A stretch of DNA of 64,000 bases. Origin: Desulfomicrobium escambiense DSM 10707 (GTDB taxonomy: Bacteria > Desulfobacterota > Desulfovibrionia > Desulfovibrionales > Desulfomicrobiaceae). The position numbers were made by a program, and so were the translations under genes. Location of the stretch: the NCBI RefSeq assembly GCF_000428825.1, contig NZ_AUAR01000008.1, forward strand, positions 1 through 64,000. Reading direction: 5' to 3'. Shown in pieces: positions 38,966 to 48,444 of this stretch (position 1 is the stretch's first letter; every line of letters starts with the position of its first letter). The notes beneath the pieces were generated by a model. That model worked only from the letters and a program-made list of their open reading frames with translations, had not been told where the DNA came from and made no database searches.

Positions 38966-39669
38966 TGGATCAGTTCCTGATCCTTATCCACGAATGGATG
39001 GGGTCCGGGGCAGGGCTGGCGGCCGTGGGCTGTTTTCTGTGGGGCGTGGTCAGCGTGCTCTTCAGCCCCTGCCATCTGGCCTCCATCCCCCTCATCGTCG
39101 GCTACGTGGCGGGTCAGGACAAGCTGGTGGAAGGGCGTCAGGCCGCCCTCTACGCCGGCCTCTTCACGACCGGGTTGTTCCTGACCATTGCCGCCATCGG
39201 CGTGATCTGCGCCCTGCTCGGCCGGATGCTCGGTGACGTGGGCCCCTATTGGACCATTGTCGTGGGGCTCATCCTCTTGTGGGTCGCCATGGACATGCTC
39301 GGCGTGGCCAAGTGCTCCATGGGCGGCAGCCTCATGGGTCGGTTCAAACTGCGCGGCATGGGCGGAGCTTTCGTACTTGGCTTGGCCTACGGCATCCTGT
39401 CGGGCTCCTGCACCTTCGGCTTCATCGCCCCCATCCTGGCCGTCATCACGGTTCAGGAAAAAATCATGACCGGCATCCTGCTCATCATCCTTTTCGGCCT
39501 CGGACACTGCATCCCAATCGTCATCGCCGGAAGTTCCGCGGCCCTGGTCCGCCGCCTCATGGCAAATGCCTCCTGGCAACGCGGAGGTACGGCCTTCCGC
39601 CGCCTGGCGGGGGTTCTCATCGGAATCATGGGCGTCTATTTCATCGCCAGGCCCTTTCTGCCTGCCTGA
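38962..39669 (+). CDS. CcdA/DsbD-type transmembrane thiol-electron carrier
   Basis: 235 residues, six hydrophobic segments, with the functional cysteines in VLFSPCHLASIP (helix 1) and LSGSCTFGFIAP (helix 4). CcdA-family proteins carry reducing power from cytoplasmic thioredoxin to periplasmic thiol proteins. It is translated from an ATG that overlaps the stop of the periplasmic thioredoxin gene, its likely partner. In this island the pair may keep metalloid-binding or c-type cytochrome cysteines reduced. Confidence 0.9.
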   Translation: MMDQFLILIHEWMGSGAGLAAVGCFLWGVVSVLFSPCHLASIPLIVGYVAGQDKLVEGRQAALYAGLFTTGLFLTIAAIGVICALLGRMLGDVGPYWTIVVGLILLWVAMDMLGVAKCSMGGSLMGRFKLRGMGGAFVLGLAYGILSGSCTFGFIAPILAVITVQEKIMTGILLIILFGLGHCIPIVIAGSSAALVRRLMANASWQRGGTAFRRLAGVLIGIMGVYFIARPFLPA

Positions 39670-39752
39670 AGATCGTCACGCCAGAACACGCTCCACAGAC
39701 TCTTCGCCTCCCGATCAGCGCCGTTCCACCGAATTCCCGAATACGGCTGATA

Positions 39753-39780
39753 TTGACATATTCGCTTATGCGGATATGTT
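39753..39780 (+). promoter_or_regulatory. arsR promoter overlapped by an inverted repeat
   Basis: TTGACA (39753-39758) and TATGTT (39775-39780) are spaced 16 bp. An inverted repeat, ACATATTCGC (39756-39765) with GCGGATATGT (39770-39779; 9/10), spans both elements, a typical ArsR operator. The predicted start point, about 7 bases past the -10, falls at the A of the arsR ATG (39787), so the mRNA may be leaderless. Confidence 0.65.
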
Positions 39781-39786
39781 AAAGCC

Positions 39787-40134
39787 ATGGAACGCACCGC
39801 CGAAATTCTCAAAGCCCTCTCCGACCCCACCCGTCTGCGCATCGTATCGCTGCTGCGCCACGGCGAACTCTGTGTCTGCGACCTGATGGAAGCACTGGGC
39901 ATCCCGCAGTCGACCATATCGCGGCATCTCGCCACGCTGAAGAACGCGGGCTGGGTCAAGGCCCGCCGCAGCGGGAAATGGATGCACTACGTCCTCCTCG
40001 ACCCGGTTCCGTCCCTCCAAATGCGTATAGCGGACATCCTCCGGGAAGAACTCCCCCTGATCGCCGCGTGCCGGGAGGATGACAAACGCTATTTCGCCTA
40101 TCTTGCCGTCAAACCGTCACAATCCTGTGACTGA
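39787..40134 (+). CDS. arsR: ArsR arsenite-responsive repressor
   Basis: 115 residues. Winged helix ([32 protein letters not shown]) with the As(III)-binding cysteines 29 and 31 in [11 protein letters not shown]. It is the first gene of arsR-acr3-arsC. No Shine-Dalgarno sequence precedes the ATG at 39787, consistent with a leaderless transcript from the promoter at 39753-39780, where its own operator lies. Confidence 0.92.
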   Translation: MERTAEILKALSDPTRLRIVSLLRHGELCVCDLMEALGIPQSTISRHLATLKNAGWVKARRSGKWMHYVLLDPVPSLQMRIADILREELPLIAACREDDKRYFAYLAVKPSQSCD

Positions 40135-40154
40135 CAACCCGTAGAGAGGCTCTC

Positions 40155-41252
40155 ATGACCGAATCCGTCATCCGCAAACTGTCCTTCCTGGACCGCTACC
40201 TGACCCTCTGGATCTTCCTGGCCATGTTCGTCGGCGTGGGGCTGGGCTATCTGGCGCCGGGCGTGAAGGACGTCGTGGGCGCCTTCCAGGTCGGGACCAC
40301 CAACATTCCCATCGCCATCGGCCTCATCATCATGATGTACCCGCCCCTAGCCAAGGTGAAATACGAGGAACTCGGACACGTTTTCCGCAACGGCCGCGTT
40401 CTGGCCCTGTCCCTGGTCCAGAACTGGGTCATCGGCCCCATTCTGATGTTCCTGCTGGCCATCGGCCTGCTGTCCGGCTACCCGGAATACATGGTCGGCC
40501 TGATCCTCATCGGCCTGGCCCGCTGCATCGCCATGGTCATCGTCTGGAACGACCTGGCCAAGGGCGACACTGAGTACTGCGCGGGTCTGGTGGCCTTCAA
40601 CTCCATCTTCCAGGTCCTCTTCTTCTCGGTCTACGCCTGGGTCTTCATCACGATCTTGCCCGGCTGGTTCGGCCTCAAGGGCATGGAGGTGGACATCTCC
40701 ATGGGCCAGATCGCCGAGAGCGTCTTCATCTACCTGGGCATTCCCTTCCTGGGCGGCATGATCACACGTTTTGTGGGTCTGAAGACCAAGGGCAAGGACT
40801 GGTACGAGAAGGTCTTCATCCCCAAGATCAGCCCCTTCACGCTCATTTTCCTCCTGTTCACCATTCTGGTCATGTTCTCCCTCAAGGGCGAGTACATCGT
40901 GCAGCTGCCCATGGACGTGGTGCGGGTGGCCATCCCCCTGACGATCTACTTCCTGGTCATGTTCCTTATGTCCTTCTATCTCTCGGCCAAGGCCGGGGCG
41001 ACCTACGAGCAGTCCACGACACTCAGCTTCACGGCGGCCTCCAACAACTTCGAACTGGCCATCGCCGTGGCCATCGCCGTCTTCGGCATCAATTCCGGCC
41101 AGGCCTTCGCCGCGGTCATCGGCCCCTTGGTCGAGGTGCCGGTCCTCATCGCCCTGGTCGGCGTGGCCCTGCGTTTCAAGGAAAAGTACTTCCCCCACGC
41201 CGTAGGCACCCTGCAAGGAGTCTGTCACGTGCGGGTCAAACCCGAAGCCTGA
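40155..41252 (+). CDS. acr3: ACR3-family arsenite efflux permease
   Basis: 365 residues with about ten membrane segments. The ACR3 signature is clear: [20 protein letters not shown] at the start, [17 protein letters not shown], and the catalytic-cysteine segment [18 protein letters not shown] (Cys about 119). It expels As(OH)3. It lies between arsR and arsC in one operon, with a GAGAGGC ribosome site. Confidence 0.95.
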   Translation: MTESVIRKLSFLDRYLTLWIFLAMFVGVGLGYLAPGVKDVVGAFQVGTTNIPIAIGLIIMMYPPLAKVKYEELGHVFRNGRVLALSLVQNWVIGPILMFLLAIGLLSGYPEYMVGLILIGLARCIAMVIVWNDLAKGDTEYCAGLVAFNSIFQVLFFSVYAWVFITILPGWFGLKGMEVDISMGQIAESVFIYLGIPFLGGMITRFVGLKTKGKDWYEKVFIPKISPFTLIFLLFTILVMFSLKGEYIVQLPMDVVRVAIPLTIYFLVMFLMSFYLSAKAGATYEQSTTLSFTAASNNFELAIAVAIAVFGINSGQAFAAVIGPLVEVPVLIALVGVALRFKEKYFPHAVGTLQGVCHVRVKPEA

Positions 41253-41258
41253 GGTTCC

Positions 41259-41678
<420 letters not shown>

Positions 41679-41738
41679 TCCGCAGAGAAAGCACCCCGCG
41701 ACGCCGCAGGCGGCAGGGATGCGCGCAGGTTCAAAAAA

Positions 41739-41772
41739 GCGGGGCGCCCAGGCAAACGCATGGGCGCCCCGC
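41739..41772 (-). terminator. Bidirectional terminator between arsC and DUF362 gene
   Basis: GCGGGGCGCCCA and TGGGCGCCCCGC are a perfect 12-bp stem. On the minus strand TTTTTT follows, so it terminates the DUF362 gene; it also lies 60 bases past arsC. Confidence 0.88.
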
Positions 41773-41788
41773 ATCCATTTCGCTCAGT

Positions 41789-42928
41789 TCATTTGACGAC
41801 GATCAGCTCGTACTCCCGGGTGCCCAGCCCGATCTTCTCGGCATGCTCCAGGCAGGAGCGCCATTCCGATTGCGGCGTGGAGTTTTTGAAGTGATCGTGA
41901 TGGTCAAGGAAGTCGGGCCTCGACATGTTCTCGAAGAGATGGCTCCCTGGGAGCGGCTTGGCCTTCATGCAAGCGTCCACGCAGGCCTGGTCCAGGGCCA
42001 GCGGGTCGAAGGAGGCGAACATGCCCAGATTGGGCAGGATGGGCACGTCGTTTTCCCCGTGACAATCGCAGAAGGGCGAGACGTCGACGATCAGGGAAAT
42101 GTGGAAGCACGGACGGCCGTCCACGACCGCCTTGGTGTATTCCGCCATGCGCCGGTTCAGGAGTTCGTTGGCCGCGAAGTTCGTGAACGCGATGGCGTCG
42201 AAATTACACGCCCCGAGGCAGCGGCCGCAGCCGACGCAGTTGTCCTCGTTGACGCGCATCTTTTTGGCCTCGGCGTCGAAAAAGAGCCCGTCGTTGGCGC
42301 ATTCCTTCAGGCAGGCCATGCAGCCCCGGCACTTGGCCTCGTCGATTGAGGCCTTGCCGCCGCTGTGCTGCTCGGTCTTGCCGGCCCGGGAACCGCAGCC
42401 CATGCCGATGTTCTTGATGGTCCCGCCGAACCCGATCATCTCGTGGCCCTTGAAGTGCGTCAGGCTGATGAACACGTCGGCGTCCATGACGGCACGCCCG
42501 ATCTTGGCCTCCTTCACGTACTCCCCGCCTGCCACGGGCACGGCGATATCGTCGGTCCCCTTGAGCCCATCGCCGATGAGGACGGGGCAACCGACGGAGA
42601 GCGGCGTGAATCCGTTTTCCCAGGCGCACTCCAGATGGTCCAGGGCGTTCTTGCGCTTTCCCGGGTACATGGTGTTGCAGTCCGTCAGAAACGGCTTGCC
42701 GCCCAGTTCCTTGACCACGTCGGCCACGGCCTTGGCGTAGTTGGGACGCAGGTAGCTGATGTTGCCCAGTTCGCCGAAATGCAGCTTGATGGCCACGAAC
42801 TTCCCGTCCATGTCGATCTCCCCGATGCCGGCTTTCCTGATCATCTTCTTGAGCTTGGTGGGCAGGCCGTCGCCAAAGGCCACCGTACGGAAATCGGTAA
42901 AATAAACCTTCGCTTTCTCCATTGTCAT
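41789..42928 (-). CDS. DUF362 protein with two [4Fe-4S] clusters
   Basis: 379 residues from the ATG at 42928 (an ATG at 42922 is equally possible). The DUF362 core (KLHFGELGNISYLRPNYAKA; SLTHFKGHEMIGFGG) surrounds a ferredoxin-type insert with CRGCMACLKEC and CVGCGRCLGAC. The family is common in anaerobes and has been linked to iron-sulfur or cofactor handling; the reaction is not known. It is cytoplasmic, in its own transcription unit with a terminator. Confidence 0.88.
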   Translation of the reverse strand: MTMEKAKVYFTDFRTVAFGDGLPTKLKKMIRKAGIGEIDMDGKFVAIKLHFGELGNISYLRPNYAKAVADVVKELGGKPFLTDCNTMYPGKRKNALDHLECAWENGFTPLSVGCPVLIGDGLKGTDDIAVPVAGGEYVKEAKIGRAVMDADVFISLTHFKGHEMIGFGGTIKNIGMGCGSRAGKTEQHSGGKASIDEAKCRGCMACLKECANDGLFFDAEAKKMRVNEDNCVGCGRCLGACNFDAIAFTNFAANELLNRRMAEYTKAVVDGRPCFHISLIVDVSPFCDCHGENDVPILPNLGMFASFDPLALDQACVDACMKAKPLPGSHLFENMSRPDFLDHHDHFKNSTPQSEWRSCLEHAEKIGLGTREYELIVVK

Positions 42929-43346
42929 GCATCCTTTTTTCCAGGTTGATTGCACGGGACGCCGGGCGCATCCGCTGGGGAGGCACCCCGCTCTCGCCCG
43001 ATCTCGTGTCTGCCGTTTTCACGCACTGCGCTGAAAAAATCAAAGCCCAAAAGAGCCGCGACGGCGCGCCGCCCTCATCGACCACCCGACCTGCGCGGCA
43101 TGGATGTCGTTCTCCGGGAAATGTTGATATGAGGCGAAGAATTACGTATCGTTGACTCTACCGCTTTTGTCCACGGGGTAGGCGCTGTCAGCTGACCATG
43201 GCTCGTGCGGGCCACGAGACGCCACACGCGACAATAGCCCCAAGGCCCCATCGCCCGGAGATTCGTTTCGGACTTCGACGTGCCGATGCGGTGCGATTCG
43301 GCAATACGGGTTTGCAACACCACACTGAAATAACGGAGGCTACACT
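42929..43346. other. Gap between divergent DUF362 and BON-domain genes
   Basis: About 420 bases with no gene I can support. It contains the promoters of the two divergent genes, but no pair of boxes stood out. Frames across it are open by GC bias only. Confidence 0.4.
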
Positions 43347-43661
43347 ATGAAAAATTGTCTGAAGATCATGAAAATCATGCTGTGCATGCTGCTGGTCGCG
43401 TCTTTCGTGGGCTGCGCCGGAACAAAGACGCGCGAAAGCACGGGGCAGTACATTGACGATTCCGCCATCACAACCAAGGTCAAGGCCGCCATATTCGCCG
43501 AAGAATCCCTGAAGACGCTGCAGATCACGGTGGTCACGTTCAAGGGCGTCGTGCAGTTGAGCGGCTTTGTCGATTCGGCGGCCAGCGTCACCAAGGCGGG
43601 CAAGGTCGCCCGCGGCGTCGAGGGGGTGAAGTCGGTCAAGAATGACCTCGTGGTCAAATGA
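43347..43661 (+). CDS. BON-domain lipoprotein
   Basis: 104 residues. A lipoprotein signal with lipobox SFVGC (Cys about 25) is followed by one BON domain (DDSAITTKVKAAIFAEESLK; GVVQLSGFVDSAASV; VKSVKNDLVV). BON proteins of the OsmY/DolP type bind phospholipid at the cell envelope and often respond to osmotic or envelope stress. GGAGGCTACACT precedes the ATG. Confidence 0.9.
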   Translation: MKNCLKIMKIMLCMLLVASFVGCAGTKTRESTGQYIDDSAITTKVKAAIFAEESLKTLQITVVTFKGVVQLSGFVDSAASVTKAGKVARGVEGVKSVKNDLVVK

Positions 43662-43755
43662 CCTCCGGCTGCGGCCCCCACACGCCGGACAGCCCGGCAG
43701 CACGCGATGTGGCTGCCGGGCCGTTGCCGGCTTCCGCGCGAAAAGAGGAGAACAC

Positions 43756-44718
43756 ATGCCGGCATCCAAAGAGAAAAAGCTGGAAATGCTCCGTTCCATG
43801 CTCCTGGCCCGAAAATTCGAGGAAGCGCTGACGGAGCTGTGCATGATCAAGAACAAGATCCCGGGGATGATGATTCTGTGCACGGGCCAGGAGGCCGTCG
43901 GCGCCGGGGTGTGCGCCGCCCTGGCGGCTGAGGATGTCATCATCACCAACCACCGCAGCCACAGCCACCTGCTGGCCAAGGGTGCGGACCCGAAGCTGCT
44001 GATGGCCGAAATCTTCTGCAAGAGGACGGGGTGCAACAAGGGCAAGAGCGGCACGCTGCACTTGGCCGTACCCGAGGTCAACGCGCCCTGCACCACCACC
44101 GTGGTCGGCGGGGGCCCACCCATCGCCGTGGGCCGGGCCTTTGCCCAGCAGTACCGGGGCGAACAACGCGTGACCGTCTGCTTCATCGGCGACGGCGCGG
44201 CCAACGAGGGCTCCGTACACGAGGCCATGAACCTGGCCAGCGTGTGGCGCCTGCCGGTCGTCTTCGTCTGCGAAAACAACGTCTACGCCGGCGCCCAGCG
44301 TTACGAGGAGCACACCAGGGCCGCCAACATCGCCGACCGCGCGGCCGGGTACGCCATGCCCGGCGTGGTAGTCGACGGCAACGACGCCCTGGCGGTCCAC
44401 GATTCGGTCAAGAAGGCCCGGGAGCGGGCCCTGGCCGGGAAGGGCCCGACCCTGATCGAATACAAGACCTACCGCTGGCGGGGCCACGGCGAAAACGACA
44501 TGCAGATCTACCAGCCCAAGGACGAGATAGCCCGCTGGCAGGCCGCATGCCCCATCCCCAGGCTGCGCGCCGACATGCTCGCCGAAGGCCTCATCACCGC
44601 GGACGAGGTCAGGGCGATGGAGGCCCGCGCCGAGGCCGTCGTACAGGAAGCCATCCGCTTCGCAGAGGAGAGCCCCTTCCCCGAGCCCCACGAGGCCCTC
44701 GAAGACGTCTTCGCCTGA
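43756..44718 (+). CDS. 2-oxoacid (pyruvate/acetoin) dehydrogenase E1, alpha subunit
   Basis: 320 residues. The thiamine-diphosphate motif GDGAANEGSVHEAMN ending VFVCENN is near residues 155-185, and YRWRGHGEND marks the phosphorylation-loop region of E1-alpha. It decarboxylates a 2-oxoacid or acetoin and hands the acyl group to a lipoylated E2. GAGGAGAACAC precedes the ATG at 43756. The beta subunit follows by 32 bases. No E2 or E3 gene is present nearby; lipoate-protein ligase lies after the beta gene. Confidence 0.9.
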   Translation: MPASKEKKLEMLRSMLLARKFEEALTELCMIKNKIPGMMILCTGQEAVGAGVCAALAAEDVIITNHRSHSHLLAKGADPKLLMAEIFCKRTGCNKGKSGTLHLAVPEVNAPCTTTVVGGGPPIAVGRAFAQQYRGEQRVTVCFIGDGAANEGSVHEAMNLASVWRLPVVFVCENNVYAGAQRYEEHTRAANIADRAAGYAMPGVVVDGNDALAVHDSVKKARERALAGKGPTLIEYKTYRWRGHGENDMQIYQPKDEIARWQAACPIPRLRADMLAEGLITADEVRAMEARAEAVVQEAIRFAEESPFPEPHEALEDVFA

Positions 44719-44750
44719 AAAAACCGGAACGCACACGAAGGAGTCGCAGC

Positions 44751-45728
44751 ATGCAGAAACTCGGGATGGGACAGGCCGTGAACCAGGCCCTGCGCGAAGA
44801 AATGATCCGGGACTCGGGCGTCTTCATCGCCGGCGAGGGCGTCGGCGTAAGCATCCACGACAGCCCCATGCTCCCTACGCACGGACTGCTGGCGGAGTTC
44901 GGACCGGCCCGCGTCAAGGACACCCCTGTTTCGGAAGCGGCCATCGCCGGGCTTGCCGTGGGGGCGGCGGAAGCGGGGCTCAGGCCTGTCGTGGAGATCA
45001 TGTTCAACCCGTTTTTCACCCTGGCCTCGGACATGATCGTCAACCACGCCGCCAAGCTGCGCTATCTTTCTGGGGGCAAGTCGTCCTTCCCGCTGGTGGT
45101 GCGCATGAAATCCGGGGCGGGTTTCGGCGCCGGGTGCCAGCACGCCCACAACCTGGAGGCCTGGGTTGCCCACTGCCCCGGCCTGAAGGTGGTCATGCCC
45201 GCGACGCCGGCCGACGCCAAGGGGCTGCTCAAGTCCGCCATCCGGGACCCCAACCCCGTAGTCTTCATCGAAGACATGATGCTCTACTTCGCGCCGGGGC
45301 CGGTTCCCGAAGGCGAATACCTGATCCCCATCGGCCAGGCCGACGTCAAGCGGCCTGGCCGGGACGTGACCGTGGTCACCTGGTCCAAGATGCTCGGCGT
45401 GGCCATGGGCGCGGCCGAGACGCTGGCCGCCGAGGGGATCGAAGCCGAGGTCGTGGACCTGCGCACCCTGTCCCCCCTGGACACGGAGACCATCCTCGCC
45501 TCGGTGCGCAAGACCGGCCGACTGGTCGTCCTGCACGAGGCCTGCCGCACGGGCGGTTTCGCCGGGGAGGTGGCGGCGGTGGTCATGGAACAGGCCTTCG
45601 ACAGCCTGAAGGCCCCCCTGCGGCGCGTGACCGGCCCGGACATCCCGGTCCCGGCCAGCCCGCCCTTGGAGCGCTTCTTCATCCCGGACCAAGGGCAGCT
45701 GATCGCGGCAGTGAAGGAAATCGTCTGA
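44751..45728 (+). CDS. 2-oxoacid (pyruvate/acetoin) dehydrogenase E1, beta subunit
   Basis: 325 residues. The transketolase pyrimidine-binding part (DTPVSEAAIAGLAVGAAEAG; HAHNLEAWVAHCPGLKVV) and the C-terminal domain (VVDLRTLSPLDTETIL; EACRTGGFAGEVAA) match E1-beta of PDH/acetoin/branched-chain complexes. It forms an alpha2-beta2 enzyme with the preceding gene. AAGGAGTCGCAGC precedes the ATG. Sequence alone does not say which oxoacid is used. Confidence 0.9.
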   Translation: MQKLGMGQAVNQALREEMIRDSGVFIAGEGVGVSIHDSPMLPTHGLLAEFGPARVKDTPVSEAAIAGLAVGAAEAGLRPVVEIMFNPFFTLASDMIVNHAAKLRYLSGGKSSFPLVVRMKSGAGFGAGCQHAHNLEAWVAHCPGLKVVMPATPADAKGLLKSAIRDPNPVVFIEDMMLYFAPGPVPEGEYLIPIGQADVKRPGRDVTVVTWSKMLGVAMGAAETLAAEGIEAEVVDLRTLSPLDTETILASVRKTGRLVVLHEACRTGGFAGEVAAVVMEQAFDSLKAPLRRVTGPDIPVPASPPLERFFIPDQGQLIAAVKEIV

Positions 45729-45806
45729 AGTCCCCGGACATCCTCCCCGACCGGGGAGCAGGCCGCACCGCGGTCATGCCCCGCGGGTCGGAACGATGAG
45801 ACGCAC

Positions 45807-45844
45807 AAAGGCCGGCATTACGCTTCATCGCGTTGCCGGCCTTT
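45807..45844 (+). terminator. Hairpin after the E1 operon
   Basis: AAAGGCCGGCA (45807-45817) and TGCCGGCCTTT (45834-45844) form an 11-bp stem, with further ACGC/GCGT pairing inside. It has a short T-run in the stem itself and lies about 80 bases after the stop. Confidence 0.65.
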
Positions 45845-45990
45845 GCGCGTGCTGGCCCGTCACCGCTGCCGGCACGGCCGTGGGTCCGCACCGACAGGAT
45901 TTCTTGCGCGCGGGGCGAAGCGGAAACATCCGACTGGACAAACCCGCCAGGCATCGCGTTTGATGGGCACCTGCGAAACAAGGAGCACCC

Positions 45991-46968
45991 ATGCGTTACA
46001 TCCACCACCCCCAAACTGACCCGGCCTTTAACCTCGCCGCCGAGGAATGGCTGCTGCGCAACACGGACCAGGACATCTTCATGCTCTGGCGCAACCACCG
46101 GGCGGTCATCGTCGGGCGCAACCAGAACACCGCCGCCGAGATCGACGAGGCCTACGTGCGCGAGCACGACATCACGGTCATCCGCCGCATGACCGGCGGC
46201 GGGGCCGTGTTCCACGACCTGGGCAACGTCAACTTCTCCTTCATCCAGCTCGGCAGCCAGAGCAGGCACCTGGACTTCCACCGATTCACGGCCCCCATCC
46301 TCGAAGCCCTGCGGGCCATGGGCGTGGACTGCCGGTTCGAGGGCCGCAACGACCTGACCATCGACGGCCTCAAGTTCTCGGGCAACGCCCAGCTCATCGA
46401 GAAGGACCGCGTCCTGCACCACGGCACCCTGCTCTTCTCGGCCCAGATGGCCGACCTGTCCGGCGCCCTCAAGGCCAACCCGCTCAAGTTCGAGGACAAG
46501 GCGGTCAAGAGCGTCAAGAAGCGGGTCACGAACATTTCGAGCCACCTGCCGGAGCCCATGGACGTCGAGACCTTCATCGCCCGCGTCATGGACCACGTCT
46601 CCGGCGGCGCGCCCGGCCACGCCCTGGGCCTGCGCCCCGACGAGGAGGCGGGAATCCGCGAACTGGTGCGCACCAAATACGGCACCTGGGACTGGAACTT
46701 CGGCGCCTCGCCGGACTACGGCATCGCCCAATGCCGCAAGACTGCTGGCGGGCTGGTGGAGATCCATCTGGACGTGCATCAGGGCCGCATCCGCCGCGCC
46801 CGCATCTTCGGGGACTTCTTCGGCGTCCGCCCGGTGGCCGAACTGGAGGCCCTCCTGGCCGGCCGCCGACACGAACGCGCGGACATCGAGGCAGCCCTTG
46901 AAGGGGTGAGCGTGGGGGAATTCATCCGCGACGTGGACTCGGGGACATTCATCGACTGCCTGTTCTGA
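45991..46968 (+). CDS. lplA: Lipoate-protein ligase A
   Basis: 325 residues. The catalytic segment RRMTGGGAVFHDLGNVNFSF near residues 65-85 and the DGLKFSGNAQ motif near 128 (with Lys) are diagnostic. The C-terminal accessory domain (about 245-325) is present. It attaches lipoate to E2 proteins or GcvH. It follows the E1 genes in the same direction but after a hairpin and a 260-base gap. AAGGAGCACCC precedes the ATG. Confidence 0.94.
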   Translation: MRYIHHPQTDPAFNLAAEEWLLRNTDQDIFMLWRNHRAVIVGRNQNTAAEIDEAYVREHDITVIRRMTGGGAVFHDLGNVNFSFIQLGSQSRHLDFHRFTAPILEALRAMGVDCRFEGRNDLTIDGLKFSGNAQLIEKDRVLHHGTLLFSAQMADLSGALKANPLKFEDKAVKSVKKRVTNISSHLPEPMDVETFIARVMDHVSGGAPGHALGLRPDEEAGIRELVRTKYGTWDWNFGASPDYGIAQCRKTAGGLVEIHLDVHQGRIRRARIFGDFFGVRPVAELEALLAGRRHERADIEAALEGVSVGEFIRDVDSGTFIDCLF

Positions 46969-47000
46969 AATCGACCGGAGCACGGGGAGCGGAAATTCAA

Positions 47001-47053
47001 GGCCCTGCCCGCTACGCGACCGTTTGGGTGTCGCGCAGCAGGCAGGCAGGGCC
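47001..47053 (-). terminator. Long hairpin at the 3' end of the cation antiporter gene
   Basis: GGCCCTGCC (47001-47009) and GGCAGGGCC (47045-47053) pair, with an inner CGCGAC/GTCGCG stem. It starts 1 base past the stop of the minus-strand antiporter. TTGAATTT follows on the minus strand. Confidence 0.7.
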
Positions 47054-47054
47054 G

Positions 47055-48029
47055 TCAGCCCAGCAGCACGCTGCGGATCAGCACGGACACGTAACCGACG
47101 TAGCAGGCCAGCAGGATCGTGCCCTCGAAACGGTTGATGCGCCCCTGGCCCGGGCCGCGAAAGCCGTAGCCCATGACGAAGAGGGAAAAGGTCAGGCCGG
47201 CCATGACCAGGATGTCGCGGGAGAAGACCTCCGGACCGACGCGCAGGGGGGAGATGGACCCGGCGATGCCGACCACGGCCAGGGTGTTGAAGAGGTTCGA
47301 GCCGAGGATGTTGCCCAGGGCGATGTCGTCCTCGCCCTTGCGCGCGGCGACGATGGACGAGGCCAGTTCGGGCAGGGACGTGCCCACGGCGACGATGGTC
47401 AGGCCGATGATCATGTCGCTGACCCCGAAACCGCGGGCCAGTTCCACCGCTCCCCAGACCAGGATGCGCGAACTGGCCACGAGCAGGACAAGCCCGACCG
47501 CCAGCCAGGTCAGGGCGCGGCGCAGGGGCATTGGGCGCCTCATCTCCTGCTCCATCTCCAGACCCAGGGCATCGGTCTGCCGGCGCAGTCCCTGCCAAAC
47601 GGTCCAGGCCATGAGCCCGCCGAAGACGGCCAGGAGCGTCACGGCATCGCCACGCGAGACCTCCCCGTCCATGAGCTGCCACGCGGCGAAGACGGTCACG
47701 GCCGTCAGGATCGGCAATTCCGTGCGCAGCACGCGTGAATGCACCATCACGGGCCGAATGACGGCGGTCAGGCCGAGGATGAGGGCGATGTTGGTGATGT
47801 TCGAGCCAAAGGCGTTGCCCAAGGCGATTCCGGGGTTGCCCTGGCTCGCCGACAGCGCCGAGACGACCATCTCCGGCGCGGACGTGCCGAAGCCGACGAT
47901 GACCATGCCGATGAGCAGCGACGGCATGCCGAGGCGGCTTGCCGCGGAGGCCGCCCCGTCCACAAAACGCTCGGCGCTCCAGACCAGCAGGGCGAGGCCG
48001 AACACGACGGCGAGAATCGGGGTGATCAT
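47055..48029 (-). CDS. CaCA-family Ca2+/cation antiporter (YrbG-like)
   Basis: 324 residues, about ten membrane helices in two inverted halves, each with an alpha-repeat: GFGTSAPEMVVSALSA then GNAFGSNITNIALILG, and GTSLPELASSIVAAR then GNILGSNLFNTLAVVG. It exchanges Ca2+ (or Mn2+) for Na+ or H+. Its mRNA begins with a yybP-ykoY riboswitch (48186-48306), implying control by Mn2+, so manganese export is plausible. GGGAGG lies before the ATG at 48029, which overlaps the stop of a 43-codon leader ORF. Confidence 0.92.
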   Translation of the reverse strand: MITPILAVVFGLALLVWSAERFVDGAASAASRLGMPSLLIGMVIVGFGTSAPEMVVSALSASQGNPGIALGNAFGSNITNIALILGLTAVIRPVMVHSRVLRTELPILTAVTVFAAWQLMDGEVSRGDAVTLLAVFGGLMAWTVWQGLRRQTDALGLEMEQEMRRPMPLRRALTWLAVGLVLLVASSRILVWGAVELARGFGVSDMIIGLTIVAVGTSLPELASSIVAARKGEDDIALGNILGSNLFNTLAVVGIAGSISPLRVGPEVFSRDILVMAGLTFSLFVMGYGFRGPGQGRINRFEGTILLACYVGYVSVLIRSVLLG

Positions 48030-48157
48030 GCGCAGTCCCTCCCGGGGTGCGTGAAGCCCCCGCTCACGATGGGACAACGCCCGGTTTGGACGTCTGAATC
48101 CTGGATGAGGCCACCCCTCGGGGATGGCGAAGACGGCAGGAAACGGTTCTTTTTCAT
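48026..48157 (-). CDS. 43-residue leader ORF between riboswitch and antiporter
   Basis: Encodes MKKNRFLPSSPSPRGG followed by 27 residues ending GRDCA. It has a strong ribosome site (GGAGGTCTC before the ATG at 48157), and its TGA overlaps the antiporter ATG (ATGA). It starts about 30 bases after the riboswitch terminator. I do not recognise the peptide. It may serve to couple ribosomes into the antiporter start. Confidence 0.5.
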   Translation of the reverse strand: MKKNRFLPSSPSPRGGLIQDSDVQTGRCPIVSGGFTHPGRDCA

Positions 48158-48185
48158 GAGACCTCCGGGTCTTGGCCGAAGGTCC

Positions 48186-48306
48186 AAAAAAAAGACCTCC
48201 AGCACGGTTCGGTGCTGAAGGTCTTGCTCATCGGTGTGATCCGACGGCAAGGCCAAGCGCGGAAGCGCCGGTGTTGTTGACCTTGCCTGGAGGAGCTACT
48301 CCCCTT
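48186..48306 (-). ncRNA. yybP-ykoY (Mn2+) riboswitch upstream of the antiporter
   Basis: On the minus strand the RNA begins AAGGGGAGTAGC and ends CGATGAGCAAGACCTTC, the two conserved parts of the manganese aptamer, with a paired arm between (GGCAAGGTC / GGCCTTGCC). It runs into a terminator stem (AGACCTTCAGC / GCTGGAGGTCT) and eight T residues. Mn2+ binding should favour the aptamer fold and free the gene from termination. A near-identical copy is at 52158-52280. Confidence 0.92.
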
Positions 48307-48317
48307 CGAAAAAAATA

Positions 48318-48346
48318 AGTTTACATCTCCCCCACTTCCCCGTCAA
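48318..48346 (-). promoter_or_regulatory. Promoter of the riboswitch-antiporter unit
   Basis: On the minus strand, TTGACG (48341-48346) and TAAACT (48318-48323) are exactly 17 bp apart. Transcription would begin near 48311, a few bases before the aptamer. Confidence 0.75.
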
Positions 48347-48444
48347 GGCCCGGCTCCCGCATCCCCCCCGCATTGCGGGCAATCCGTCCCACATACGAAG
48401 ATCATGGCAAAAAGAGACGCGATGACACCCAGAAGAGCGAACCG

